From contig JAOUJR010000025.1 in assembly GCA_029883145.1 (NCBI GenBank), positions 1 through 11,616 on the forward strand: a stretch of 11,616 nucleotides of DNA, written 5' to 3'. This DNA comes from Nitrospirota bacterium (GTDB lineage: Bacteria > Nitrospirota > Thermodesulfovibrionia > Thermodesulfovibrionales > SM23-35). The notes beneath the pieces were generated by a model. It did no database searches. It was not told where the DNA came from and saw nothing but the letters and a program-made list of their open reading frames with translations. A program made the translations under genes and the position numbers. Each line of letters starts with the position of its first letter. Within the stretch, counting starts at the first letter, position 1. This document shows, one piece after another, positions 1 to 7,622 of this stretch.

Positions 1-31
1 TTACCTCTTTTAAGATTAGAAATAATTTAAG

Positions 32-61
32 TTTACATTTTAACATAAATTGATTTAATAT
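32..61 (+). promoter_or_regulatory. Possible sigma-70 promoter upstream of fabG
   Basis: TTTACA (32-37) and TAATAT (56-61) are separated by 18 bases in an AT-rich leader with no supportable gene. The match is partial, and such DNA yields similar pairs by chance. A small inverted repeat (AAAAC, two bases, GTTTT, 175-186) lies just before the fabG ribosome binding site. I see nothing else in 1-189. Confidence 0.2.
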
Positions 62-200
62 TACAATGACTGCGAACACATTGTTCTGACTAAATATTTT
101 GTAATGATTCTTCATTTTTCCTATGTCGTACAATAAATAAAGACTGGAAAAGAAAATAGCTCTTTGTTACAATTAAAACCAGTTTTGCAGAGGAGGTAGT

Positions 201-941
201 ATGGATTTTAAAGGCCAGGTTGCATTAGTTACCGGTGGAGGACGCGGTATCGGGAGAGCAATTGCAGAGGGTTTTGCAAAGAAAGGTGTCAATTTAGCTA
301 TTGCAGATATAAATCCGGATGCAGTAAGTGAAGCTGTGGCAGCTCTTACCGCATTCGGAGTGAGGGCTATTGGAATATCACTTGATGTTTCGAAGGCAGA
401 AAGTGTAAAAAAGACATTTGATGATATACGAAAAGAGTTTAACAGGATTGATATATTGATCAACAATGCAGGCATTACAAAAGATGGCCTTCTCCTCAGA
501 ATGAAGGAAGAAGACTGGGACTCTGTGGTAAATATAAACCTTAAGGGTGTGTTCCTTTGTTCAAGAGAGGCAATAAAAGATATGTCTAAACAACGATATG
601 GAAGGATTGTTAATATCTCATCTGTAGCTGCGTTCATGGGTAATGCAGGACAGGCGAATTATAGTGCATCAAAGGCCGGTATAGTCGGGCTCACAAAAAC
701 AATTGCAAAGGAATATGCAGGCAGAGGAATCACAGCAAATGCTGTTGCACCTGGATTTATAAAAACTGCAATGACAGATGTTCTTCCGGAAAATGTAAAA
801 GAAGAAATGATAAAGTTGATTCCTGCGGGAAGATTTGGTATAGTTGAAGATGTTGCGAATGCTGTTATTTTTCTTGCATCACCTGACTCGGATTATATAA
901 CCGGGCACGTAATCCATGTAAATGGCGGTATGTATATGTAA
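201..941 (+). CDS. fabG: 3-oxoacyl-[acyl-carrier-protein] reductase FabG
   Basis: This cytosolic short-chain dehydrogenase catalyses the NADPH-dependent reduction of 3-oxoacyl-ACP, the first reductive step of each type II fatty-acid elongation cycle. The 246-residue protein has the usual family length. The cofactor loop TGGGRGIG is at residues 11-18 and NNAG at 88-91. The catalytic tetrad is N113, S141, Y154 and K158, with YSASK at 154-158 spaced as in E. coli FabG. The C-terminal GGMYM is typical of FabG. The start at 201 is fixed by GAGGAGGT at 190-197. acpP and fabF follow on the same strand, which separates FabG from the many other dehydrogenases of this superfamily. A 95-base AT-rich gap to acpP may hold a second promoter. 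Confidence 0.96.
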   Translation: MDFKGQVALVTGGGRGIGRAIAEGFAKKGVNLAIADINPDAVSEAVAALTAFGVRAIGISLDVSKAESVKKTFDDIRKEFNRIDILINNAGITKDGLLLRMKEEDWDSVVNINLKGVFLCSREAIKDMSKQRYGRIVNISSVAAFMGNAGQANYSASKAGIVGLTKTIAKEYAGRGITANAVAPGFIKTAMTDVLPENVKEEMIKLIPAGRFGIVEDVANAVIFLASPDSDYITGHVIHVNGGMYM

Positions 942-977
942 AATCAAAATTAAAAATTAGGGAAGAGTTTTATTGTT

Positions 978-1006
978 TTGAAATAAAATTTTGAAATTTA
1001 TATTTT
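978..1006 (+). promoter_or_regulatory. Possible sigma-70 promoter for acpP
   Basis: TTGAAA (978-983) and TATTTT (1001-1006) are spaced by exactly 17 bases, 30 bases before the acpP start. The -35 matches consensus at five of six positions and the -10 at four of six. A separate promoter would fit the high demand for acyl carrier protein, but the stretch is very AT-rich, so this is only suggestive. Confidence 0.33.
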
Positions 1007-1036
1007 AAGCTTTGAATTTAATTGGGAGGTGCGATT

Positions 1037-1273
1037 ATGTTAGAAGAGAAAGTGAAAGAGATTATCGCGAAACAGCTCGGCGTAAGCCAGGCAGAGATTA
1101 AACCCGAGTCATCTTTTGTTGAGGATTTAGGTGCAGACTCACTTGATACGGTCGAGCTTGTCATGGCATTTGAGGAGGCATTTGGCATCGAGATACCTGA
1201 CGAAGATGCAGAGAAAATCTCTAAAGTTAAAGATGCGATTGCATATATTAATAATAAGAAATCTTCAGCATGA
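1037..1273 (+). CDS. acpP: Acyl carrier protein
   Basis: Small acidic cytosolic carrier that holds growing acyl chains on a 4'-phosphopantetheine arm for the type II fatty-acid synthase. The 78-residue product is standard length. The attachment motif GADSLD places the modified serine at S35. The helix II region following it ([19 protein letters not shown]) is the usual negatively charged recognition surface for FabG, FabF and other partners. ATG at 1037 is chosen because GGGAGGT (1024-1030) sits 6 bases upstream; an in-frame TTG at 1022 lies upstream of that ribosome binding site and would translate through it. The stop codon overlaps the fabF start as ATGA, so the two genes are probably translationally coupled. 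Confidence 0.97.
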   Translation: MLEEKVKEIIAKQLGVSQAEIKPESSFVEDLGADSLDTVELVMAFEEAFGIEIPDEDAEKISKVKDAIAYINNKKSSA

Positions 1274-2520
1274 TATATAGGAGAAGAGTTGTTGTCACAG
1301 GGATAGGGCTTATTACACCTCTTGGAATAGGTGTGACGCCCTCATGGGACAATCTTGTTCAGGGCAAATCTGGTATTGGTAGGATTACGTTTTTTGATAC
1401 ATCTCACTTTCAGACACAAATAGCAGGTGAGGTAGAAGGTTTTAACCCTGAAGATTATATTGAGATAAAAGAGATAAAGAAAATGGATCGGTTTATCCAT
1501 TTTGCAATTGCTGCAACAAAAATGGCATTGGATGATTCCGGTTTGAAGATCAAGGATAGTAACGCAGAGAAGATAGGTGTCATTATCGGATCAGGCATGG
1601 GAGGTCTCTACGCAATTGAACATTACCATACAGTATTACTTGAGAAGGGACCAAGAAAGATATCCCCCTTTTTCATTCCCATGTTAATAATAAATCTTGC
1701 CTCAGGCCAGGTATCTATAAAGTTTGGCGCAAAAGGACCTAACTCTGCCATAACTACAGCATGTGCGACAGGGAGTCACGCGATTGGTGATGCGTTTAAA
1801 ATTATTCAGAGGGGAGACGCAGACGCGATGGTTGCTGGTGGAACAGAAGCAGTGATAACACCTCTGGGTGTGGGTGGATTTAATGCCATGAAGGCGCTTT
1901 CTACAAGAAACAACGAGCCTGAAAAAGCGAGCAGACCTTTTGACATTGATAGAGACGGCTTTGTGATGGGTGAGGGTGCAGGTATTGTGATACTCGAAAG
2001 CCTTGAAAGTGCTTTGGAGAGAGGTTCGAAGATATATGCAGAGATAGTCGGATATGGGATGTCTGCAGATGCATATCATATTACTACTCCTTCTCCAGGC
2101 GGTGAGGGCGCTGCAAGATGTATCATGATGGCGTTGAGAGACGGAGGAGTTAATCCTCATGATATAGATTATATAAATGCCCATGGTACCTCAACAAAAC
2201 ATGGAGATGAACTTGAAAGTAGTGCCATTAAGACAGTGTTTGGTGAGCATGCCTATAAGATCGCAATTAGTTCAACCAAGTCAATGATAGGTCATTTGCT
2301 CGGCGCTGCGGGAGGTGTTGAGGTAGCTCTTACTATTCTTAGTGTATATAATAATATTGTGCTCCCTACAATTAATCTGGATAATCCTGATCCTGAGTGC
2401 GATATAAGTCTTGATTATGTACCACATAAAGCAAGAAAAATGACGGTTAATTATGCCTTATCCAATTCTTTTGGGTTTGGCGGAACCAATGCCTGCCTGT
2501 TGTTTAAGAAATTTACGTAA
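1270..2520 (+). CDS. fabF: 3-oxoacyl-[acyl-carrier-protein] synthase II FabF
   Basis: Elongating condensing enzyme (KAS II): it decarboxylates malonyl-ACP and adds two carbons to an acyl chain held on its active-site cysteine. The 416-residue length is normal. The thiolase-fold landmarks are intact: nucleophile C165 in TTACATG, H305 in NAHGTST, K337 in STKSMIGH and H342, plus the C-terminal glycine loop FGFGGTN (residues 401-407). The Cys-His-His arrangement indicates a KAS I/II enzyme, unlike FabH (Cys-His-Asn). The gene starts inside the acpP stop (ATGA, 1270-1273), with no strong ribosome binding site of its own beyond the acpP tail, so coupling to acpP is likely. rnc follows after 31 bases. 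Confidence 0.97.
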   Translation: MIYRRRVVVTGIGLITPLGIGVTPSWDNLVQGKSGIGRITFFDTSHFQTQIAGEVEGFNPEDYIEIKEIKKMDRFIHFAIAATKMALDDSGLKIKDSNAEKIGVIIGSGMGGLYAIEHYHTVLLEKGPRKISPFFIPMLIINLASGQVSIKFGAKGPNSAITTACATGSHAIGDAFKIIQRGDADAMVAGGTEAVITPLGVGGFNAMKALSTRNNEPEKASRPFDIDRDGFVMGEGAGIVILESLESALERGSKIYAEIVGYGMSADAYHITTPSPGGEGAARCIMMALRDGGVNPHDIDYINAHGTSTKHGDELESSAIKTVFGEHAYKIAISSTKSMIGHLLGAAGGVEVALTILSVYNNIVLPTINLDNPDPECDISLDYVPHKARKMTVNYALSNSFGFGGTNACLLFKKFT

Positions 2521-2551
2521 AAATCAAAATAGTATTTTAAGATAACCTATC

Positions 2552-3265
2552 ATGACATTGTTGAAATCAGAAAATACTCTTGAGTTAGAAAACCGTCTTG
2601 GTTATTTTTTTAAAAATAAAGAGTTTCTCATAGAGGCTCTCACACACAGGTCTTTCTCTCATGAGACTCCGGAAAATTCAGATACCCATAATGAAAGGCT
2701 TGAATTCCTTGGCGATTCTGTACTTGGATTTGTGATAGTTGAGTATCTTTTTTTGTCTGATAATCGTTTTGCAGAATCGAGTATGGCAAAGATAAAATCC
2801 TATCTCGTCAAGGAATCTATACTTTCTGAAATTGCGAACGTTCTTTCTCTTGGGGAGTACCTCAGACTTGGTAAAGGTGAGGAGGCCACAGGTGGAAGAA
2901 TCAAAAAATCACTATTAGCCGATGCGCTTGAGGCTGTTTTAGGGGCAGTTTACGTTGATGGTGGTTATGGAACAGCGAAGGAACTTATCTTAAGGTTATT
3001 CAATGAAAAAATAAATGCTATCATAATGTCAGGTGAATTTCATGATTTTAAAACAGAACTCCAGGAAAGAACACAGCTTCTTTTTAATGTTCTTCCTGAA
3101 TACAGGGTGGTGAAACAGGAAGGTGCAGAGCATAAAAAGATCTTTACAGTTGAAGTCTTCATATCCGGAGAAAAATTTGGCAGAGGGTCAGGAAAAAGTA
3201 AAAAAGAGGCTCAGACCATTGCTGCGAAAGAGGCACTATCCAGATTTCACATGCCAACTGGTTAA
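2552..3265 (+). CDS. rnc: Ribonuclease III
   Basis: Double-strand-specific endoribonuclease that processes the rRNA precursor and many structured or antisense-paired RNAs. At 237 residues it has the ordinary two-domain layout. The endonuclease domain (about 8-155) has the signature HNERLEFLGDSVL at 46-58. The metal-binding residues E48, E51, D55, D124 and E127 align by spacing with E. coli E38, E41, D45, D114 and E117. The double-stranded RNA-binding domain (about 165-231) ends with GSGKSKKEAQ at 212-221. The ATG at 2552 lacks a clear ribosome binding site (only weak GATAA upstream), so translation may depend on read-through from fabF. Its TAA stop shares the palindrome TTAA with the stop of the convergent asparaginase-type gene. 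Confidence 0.97.
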   Translation: MTLLKSENTLELENRLGYFFKNKEFLIEALTHRSFSHETPENSDTHNERLEFLGDSVLGFVIVEYLFLSDNRFAESSMAKIKSYLVKESILSEIANVLSLGEYLRLGKGEEATGGRIKKSLLADALEAVLGAVYVDGGYGTAKELILRLFNEKINAIIMSGEFHDFKTELQERTQLLFNVLPEYRVVKQEGAEHKKIFTVEVFISGEKFGRGSGKSKKEAQTIAAKEALSRFHMPTG

Positions 3266-4149
3266 AAGACTGGCAGAATTCTTTTAAAACCTTCTTTTAC
3301 AACAATACTCTTTTTGTGAGCATAACCAGAGGCCATGTATTTTGTTGTATGAATTATTGCAAATTGTCCTTTTTTATTTATCACAATAACCCCTGCTTCC
3401 CCACCTATTTTAGAGAGTCGTCTCAGCGATAACATTGCTGCCTTATAAGGCGTCATGTTCTTCAAGTTCATGCAAATCTCTTTTGCAAGAGAGAGTCGTA
3501 TTATATTTTCACCAATGCCACTGCATGCAATGGCACCTGCTGAATTTTCTGCATATATGCCAGCACCAATAATCGGCGTATCACCGACTCTTCCGGGAAG
3601 CATTGCGGGTATTCCACCGGTTGATGCGCCTGCTGCGAGGTTTCCATACATATCGAGTGCGACTGCTCCGACTGTTGAGAAGTACTGTTTGAAAATGTTG
3701 ACCAATTTCCTTTCCTTTTTCTTTGTCTTTCTCAGCTTTTCTAATGACTTTTTATCGGGTTCAGGCAGCAGGTCAAGATTATTTTTATCTGCGATCTTTT
3801 TTGCTCCTATATGAGTGAGCGTTACATGAGGCGAATCCATAATGAGTTGTGCGACCTTAATTGGATTTCTTATTCCCTCAATACCAATTACTGATCCTGC
3901 CCTCAACTTTTTTCCCTCCATAATAGATGCGTCCAGTCTTCTCACGCCATCAAATTGCAGATTCCCACCGGCACCTGCATTAAAGATCCCGGAATTTTCA
4001 AGAACCATTATTGATTCGATAACCGCATCTACAGCCGTTCCACTATTTCGCAGTATTGTATATCCTGATGCAAGAGACTCAGAAAGTTTTTTCAATGCAT
4101 TCTTATCAGGCTTTCTCTCTCCAGCCCCTCCATGAACAGCTAAGAGCAT
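3262..4149 (-). CDS. Isoaspartyl peptidase/L-asparaginase (plant-type Ntn-hydrolase)
   Basis: Member of the N-terminal-nucleophile amidohydrolase family that cleaves beta-aspartyl dipeptides and, in some members, free asparagine. The precursor self-cleaves to expose a threonine. At 295 residues it is a normal precursor length. The N-terminus LLAVHGGAG (2-10) and NAGAGGNLQ (57-65) are family hallmarks. The nucleophile is T159 in STVGAVALD, preceded by a Lys/Arg-rich linker (about 132-152) that would form the C-terminus of the alpha subunit. ASTGG at 175-179 and GRVGDTPIIGAG at 186-197 form the substrate pocket. No signal peptide is seen, so it is likely cytosolic. AAAAGGAGGT (4154-4163, minus strand) fixes the start. 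Substrate preference cannot be read from sequence alone. Confidence 0.93.
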   Translation of the reverse strand: MLLAVHGGAGERKPDKNALKKLSESLASGYTILRNSGTAVDAVIESIMVLENSGIFNAGAGGNLQFDGVRRLDASIMEGKKLRAGSVIGIEGIRNPIKVAQLIMDSPHVTLTHIGAKKIADKNNLDLLPEPDKKSLEKLRKTKKKERKLVNIFKQYFSTVGAVALDMYGNLAAGASTGGIPAMLPGRVGDTPIIGAGIYAENSAGAIACSGIGENIIRLSLAKEICMNLKNMTPYKAAMLSLRRLSKIGGEAGVIVINKKGQFAIIHTTKYMASGYAHKKSIVVKEGFKRILPVF

Positions 4150-4170
4150 ATATACCTCCTTTTGTAATTA

Positions 4171-4198
4171 CTATTAGTGTACCCGATTGACTTTTCAA
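4171..4198 (-). promoter_or_regulatory. Possible promoter of the asparaginase-type gene
   Basis: On the minus strand, TTGAAA (4198-4193) and TAATAG (4176-4171) are separated by 16 bases just upstream of the ribosome binding site at 4154-4163. The -10 element is weak and would leave a very short leader. It shares the 220-base divergent region with the HEAT-protein gene. Confidence 0.27.
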
Positions 4199-4285
4199 AG
4201 AAAAATACTTTATATGGAAAAGAACTTTTATTAGATAGTTTCTAAATGAGCTGGTTATAAAAAACTTATAGAATCCATAATTTTC

Positions 4286-4315
4286 TTGACGGGATACTTT
4301 TAAAAATAATAATAT
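4286..4315 (+). promoter_or_regulatory. Possible promoter of the HEAT-repeat gene
   Basis: TTGACG (4286-4291, five of six matches to the -35 consensus) is followed after 18 bases by TAATAT (4310-4315). It is 54 bases before the start at 4370. The surrounding DNA is AT-rich, so the -10 assignment could shift by a few bases. Confidence 0.37.
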
Positions 4316-4369
4316 CCAGATAAATTTAAGTTAAAAAAACAATATTATGAAATAATGGAGGAGGAAAAA

Positions 4370-5038
4370 ATGAAAAAAAGCAAGGTATCTTTAATTATTA
4401 TTGTATCCATTATATTTTTATTTGTTGGTATATCTGTGAGGACTGCAACTGCAGATATGATTGATGAAATAAAGGCTGAGCTTGAGAGCCCTAGCTGGCA
4501 AACCCGTTTAGCAGCAGTAGAAAAGTTGAAAGGTATTAAAGACGAAAGAGCGTTTAACCTGCTCATGGAAATCGCTGATACGTCAGTGGAATATTGGCCA
4601 ATTAAAGTTAAGGCAATGCTGATACTCGGCGAGATCGGTAACCCGAAAGCGATAGAATTATTGTTAAAGGTATTTAATGACGCATTTCTTAACAGTGAAT
4701 GCCCTTCAATAAAATCCCATGCAGCTATTGCTCTTGGGAATTTCAACAAAGACAAGAGGGTGGTTGATGCCCTTATTACCGGGATAAATAATGGAGAAAC
4801 TCTTACACGGGAAGCATCAGTGCAGTCACTGGGTAAAATCGGTAATCCCAAGGCTGTTCCTTTTCTCATTTCTGCATTAAATGATAAAAGTTTTGCGGTG
4901 AAAATAAGTGCAGTAAGAGCACTCGGGAAAATCGGGAATCCTCAAGCTATTCCCTCTCTTCAAAAGATTGCAGAGAGTGATAATGATCCATATATGAAAA
5001 ATGAGGCAATATCTGCATTGAAAGAACTGAGAATGTAA
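4370..5038 (+). CDS. Exported HEAT-repeat protein (PBS-lyase-like repeats)
   Basis: Predicted exported or periplasmic scaffold protein of 222 residues with no catalytic motif. A signal peptide (positive KKSK, hydrophobic stretch at about 7-23) probably ends near TATA-D around residue 30. The rest is helical repeats of about 31 residues with the PBS-lyase HEAT pattern. The last three share the phrase IGNP(K/Q)A followed by a hydrophobic helix, and AVRALGKIGNP and ASVQSLGKIGNP are clearly related units. Such solenoids usually bind partner proteins; the partner here is unknown. The start at 4370 is chosen because GGAGGAGG (4357-4364) lies 5 bases upstream; an in-frame ATG at 4355 overlaps that ribosome binding site. 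It converges on the beta-grasp gene with a 28-base gap. Confidence 0.85.
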   Translation: MKKSKVSLIIIVSIIFLFVGISVRTATADMIDEIKAELESPSWQTRLAAVEKLKGIKDERAFNLLMEIADTSVEYWPIKVKAMLILGEIGNPKAIELLLKVFNDAFLNSECPSIKSHAAIALGNFNKDKRVVDALITGINNGETLTREASVQSLGKIGNPKAVPFLISALNDKSFAVKISAVRALGKIGNPQAIPSLQKIAESDNDPYMKNEAISALKELRM

Positions 5039-5066
5039 AGTTTTTTCCCAGTTTTTATAGGGAAGA

Positions 5067-5249
5067 TTATTTCACATAAATCTTTAATCCTTCTGATAAT
5101 GCTCCGTCCAGACCAATCTCATTTCCCCATTCATCATATACTTTCTTCGAAGACTCTATATCTTTGAGGAGTCCTGCATGTATAAGGGCATGTTTGACGG
5201 TCATGCCAGGTAAGATATTAACCGGTGTGTCATTCACATAAACTTTCAT
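5067..5249 (-). CDS. Small beta-grasp (ThiS/MoaD-shaped) protein without C-terminal Gly-Gly
   Basis: Sixty-residue protein whose opening MKVYVNDTPVNILPGMTV followed by a helix (residues 17-28) and a final strand GLKIYVK match the layout of a ubiquitin-like beta-grasp domain, as in ThiS and MoaD. It ends at YVK, so it lacks the Gly-Gly tail that sulfur carriers need for adenylation and thiocarboxylation. That makes a classical sulfur-carrier role unlikely. The segment YDEWGNEIGLDGAL (38-51) looks conserved in type, but I cannot assign a function. Its ATG is only one base after the stop of the upstream 5'-nucleotidase gene. The nearest Shine-Dalgarno-like GGGGAGG (5269-5275, minus strand) is about 19 bases away, so translation is probably coupled to that gene. 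Confidence 0.75.
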   Translation of the reverse strand: MKVYVNDTPVNILPGMTVKHALIHAGLLKDIESSKKVYDEWGNEIGLDGALSEGLKIYVK

Positions 5250-5250
5250 A

Positions 5251-6789
5251 TTATTGAATTTCTGTAATCCTCCCCTCTACAGTAGGGTCTATTCTTTTCT
5301 TCTCTTTTATATATTCTATAACCACATCTCTCAACCACCTGCCTGAATCACTGTATACAACCTTTTCACCTTTCATTACACCTCCAATAATGGAAAAATC
5401 CCCCGATGCCTTTATCGCTTCTCCAAAAGCTTCATATCCGTCACCCCCTGCTGCGAGGAAGTCGTTGGTTGCAACAATATACTCCTTATCGGGATCTATT
5501 GGTTTATTGGCAATGAGAATTTCATTTACCTTCTCACCTGTTTTTGCAGACCTTTTATATTTAAATGAAAGACCCGATACCTGTGGGAATCTCCCTGCTC
5601 CTTCTTCTATTGCTGAAACACCATGCTCTAATGCCTTTTTAATCTGTTTTCCGGTGAGTTTGATTGCAACTATATAGTTATCAAAAGGCAGGACAGAATA
5701 AACATTTTTTACTTTCACTTCGCCTTTTTTGATGCTTGTTCTTATGGTGCCTCCATTTATGATTGCTATATCAGCACCTGAGGCATATCTCATTACATCA
5801 GTAATGAGGTTGCCGAGATTCGTTTCTTTTCTTCTCACGTTTTCTCCATCAAGATCAACATCAGCATCTCCTACTTTCTCATTTAACACAGCATCAACTT
5901 TTTGTTTATATTTTTCTACAATTGCCAGAACAACATTGTCTTCCTTACCTGTTTCTGGTTTGATCTCCTCCAGATAACCATTAAACTTTGTTATCTTTCC
6001 GTCTTTTACAGTGAGGTCTAAGACTCCGAGTGCCTTTGCATGTTCCCATGCCTGAACGATTATAGTGTTCCCAACACGGACTGGTTTTTCGACTTTTGTG
6101 TGTGAATGACCACCCACGATTACATCTATTCCTCTAACTCTTTCAGCAAGAATCCTGTCAGCATGATGACCAATATGAGAGAGGATAATAATAATATCAG
6201 CCTTATTTTTTAATTCCGTCACATATTTCTTGGCAGTGCTTTCTGAAGAGAAAAATTTCAAACCCGAAACATTTCTCGGATGTGTTGATACAGGCGTATC
6301 TTCAGTGACAATACCAATAACAGCTACTTTGATGCCATTGATGTCCTTTATCATAAAAGGTTCAAGCATATCGAGTCCCTCAACATTTGCTCCAAGGACA
6401 GGGAACTTTGCCTCTGAGATTCTCTTTTTAAGCACATCCTGTCCAAAATCGAATTCATGGTTTCCAACAACCATGGCATCAAATTTCATTGTGTTCATCA
6501 GTTCAATAACAGATTCTCCCTGAGAAAGATTTGCCCAGTTATTGCCCTGTATCATGTCTCCTGCTGAAAGCAATAGAGAAGGTTTTTCATTGAGAAGTGC
6601 ATTCATTCTGGCAGTAAGATACGCAATACCTCCGAGCATTTCGTCTGAACCAAATGGGTTATATGGTTCAGCGAATCCATGGAAATCATTTATATGAAGA
6701 ATTCTTATTTCACACTGTTCAGCATGAACAGGAGATAAAGACAAGATAAATAGAAAGATGAAACATATGACTGAATTCAAATTTTTCAT
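5251..6789 (-). CDS. Exported 5'-nucleotidase/UshA-type metallophosphoesterase
   Basis: Periplasmic two-metal hydrolase of the UshA/CD73 family, expected to remove phosphate from nucleotides or nucleotide sugars. The 512-residue protein starts with a signal peptide (about 1-23, cleavage near VHA-EQ). The N-terminal metallophosphatase domain has NDFHG (34-38), AGD (76-78), GNHEFD (109-114), SHIGHH (204-209) and GGHSH (226-230), giving all expected metal ligands. The C-terminal nucleotidase domain has NGGTIR (345-350) and AAGGDGY (446-452), the usual base- and phosphate-binding loops. ATG at 6789 is preferred over an in-frame TTG at 6810 because AAGGGAGT (6803-6796, minus strand) is correctly spaced before it and the signal peptide then starts at residue 1. 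Substrate is not determinable here. Confidence 0.93.
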   Translation of the reverse strand: MKNLNSVICFIFLFILSLSPVHAEQCEIRILHINDFHGFAEPYNPFGSDEMLGGIAYLTARMNALLNEKPSLLLSAGDMIQGNNWANLSQGESVIELMNTMKFDAMVVGNHEFDFGQDVLKKRISEAKFPVLGANVEGLDMLEPFMIKDINGIKVAVIGIVTEDTPVSTHPRNVSGLKFFSSESTAKKYVTELKNKADIIIILSHIGHHADRILAERVRGIDVIVGGHSHTKVEKPVRVGNTIIVQAWEHAKALGVLDLTVKDGKITKFNGYLEEIKPETGKEDNVVLAIVEKYKQKVDAVLNEKVGDADVDLDGENVRRKETNLGNLITDVMRYASGADIAIINGGTIRTSIKKGEVKVKNVYSVLPFDNYIVAIKLTGKQIKKALEHGVSAIEEGAGRFPQVSGLSFKYKRSAKTGEKVNEILIANKPIDPDKEYIVATNDFLAAGGDGYEAFGEAIKASGDFSIIGGVMKGEKVVYSDSGRWLRDVVIEYIKEKKRIDPTVEGRITEIQ

Positions 6790-6818
6790 ATAAAAACTCC
6801 CTTCTAACAAACTTTTTT

Positions 6819-6827
6819 ATTATAACA
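6819..6827 (-). promoter_or_regulatory. Extended -10 promoter of the 5'-nucleotidase operon
   Basis: The minus strand reads TGTTATAAT (6827-6819), a perfect TATAAT preceded by the extended -10 TGn. No good -35 exists 17 bases upstream (CCTGAT), which is tolerated by extended -10 promoters. The predicted start near 6812 leaves a leader of about 23 bases carrying the ribosome binding site. Confidence 0.55.
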
Positions 6828-6866
6828 TTCTATTGTAATTAATCAGGCAGAATGTCCTGTCAGTAA

Positions 6867-7517
6867 GGCAGGTTGCCCGATGATATTGCTCCTTCACTTC
6901 TCCTTTCGCCTGGTGAACGTGCGGATATCATAATAAAAGCAAATCAGAGCACGAAGAACTACCGCCTGCTCTCACTTCCTTACAGCCGGGGTGGTGGAAG
7001 CATGGCACAGCAGATAACACTCATGACGGTCTCCTATAAAGGAAGCCGCATCAACGATGCTATACCCTCAATTATCAATCCCTCTGCAGTCAGGATCAAT
7101 CCTGCAATAACGAAAACCGAGCAGCTCTCTTTGAGCATGGGACAAGGAAAGGGATACATTAACGGTATTTCCTTCGAGATGCTGAGCGACGGCACCATGA
7201 AGGCAGCTGAAATCCATTCGATGCTGGGAACTTACGAGATTTGGGAGATTATCAATCAAAGCGGCATGGACCACCCATTCCATCAGCATGTCAACCCATG
7301 CCAGGTCTTGTCCGTAAGCGGAGGTGACTCCGGATATGCATCTTTCTATACAATTGCTCCGGCCTGGAAAGATGTAGTAGTGATTCCGAAATGGGGCAGA
7401 GCTAAAATTCTTGTACCTGTAATGGATTACGACGGGATGGCCATGTTCCACTGCCATATCGTCGAACACGAAGACATAGGCATGATGGGTCTGTGGCATA
7501 TTATGGGAATGATGTAA
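6867..7517 (+). pseudogene. Multicopper oxidase remnant, C-terminal part only
   Basis: Reading from 6873 (TTG) gives 214 residues that begin in the second cupredoxin domain (SPGERADIIIKA, 12-23) and run through a complete third domain. Copper ligands of that domain are all present: HPFHQH (H134, H137, H139) and HCHIVEHEDIGMM (H193, C194, H195, H199, axial M204). The first domain, with the two HxH motifs needed for the trinuclear centre, is absent. In-frame TAA at 6864-6866 blocks any upstream extension, and no in-frame ATG comes before residue 44. No separated ribosome binding site precedes the TTG. It therefore cannot make a working oxidase alone. It resembles CueO/PcoA-like three-domain enzymes and is not a copy of the intact oxidase downstream. 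Absence of internal stops suggests recent loss. Confidence 0.8.
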
Positions 7518-7535
7518 TGGAGCGTAGAAAAAAAA

Positions 7536-7567
7536 GGCAATTTGCCTTACTGGTAGGGCAAATTGCT
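7536..7567. promoter_or_regulatory. Paired near-palindromes, possible activator sites
   Basis: GGCAATTTGCC (7536-7546) and GGCAAATTGCT (7557-7567) are each near-palindromic (GGCAA, one base, TTGCC). Their centres are 21 bases apart, two helical turns. They lie about 85-110 bases upstream of the start point predicted from the sigma-54-like element at 7623-7638, a usual place for enhancer-binding-protein sites. The same bases can pair as an RNA stem, so a terminator is the competing reading. Confidence 0.35.
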
Positions 7568-7585
7568 TAAGAGCAATCACTTTTT
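7537..7585 (+). terminator. Terminator-like hairpins after the oxidase remnant
   Basis: GCAATTTGCC (7537-7546) can pair with GGCAAATTGC (7557-7566). An alternative, mutually exclusive hairpin pairs ATTGCT (7562-7567) with AGCAAT (7572-7577) around TAAG and is followed three bases later by five T residues (7581-7585). The second form looks more like a rho-independent terminator, though its stem is short. Confidence 0.45.
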
Positions 7586-7622
7586 ATTCGTTATATTTTC
7601 ATAAAATCAACAGGTTATATCC

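Noticed and set aside
1..189. Tail of an upstream gene such as fabD before fabG
   Set aside because: All plus-strand frames hit stops within about 55 bases and the short peptides resemble nothing; the stretch is AT-rich leader.
1702..2184. 160-codon minus-strand open frame inside fabF
   Set aside because: fabF is intact with all catalytic residues across this stretch; the antisense product looks random and Cys/His/Arg-rich, as frame shadows do.
5045..5064. TTCCC/GGGAA inverted repeat between the convergent HEAT and beta-grasp genes
   Set aside because: Five base pairs with a ten-base loop and no T run after the stem on either strand; too weak to call a terminator.
6873..7517. Oxidase remnant as a functional two-domain copper protein
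   Set aside because: It starts mid-domain with a TTG lacking a usable ribosome binding site, and the trinuclear copper site needs the missing N-terminal HxH motifs.
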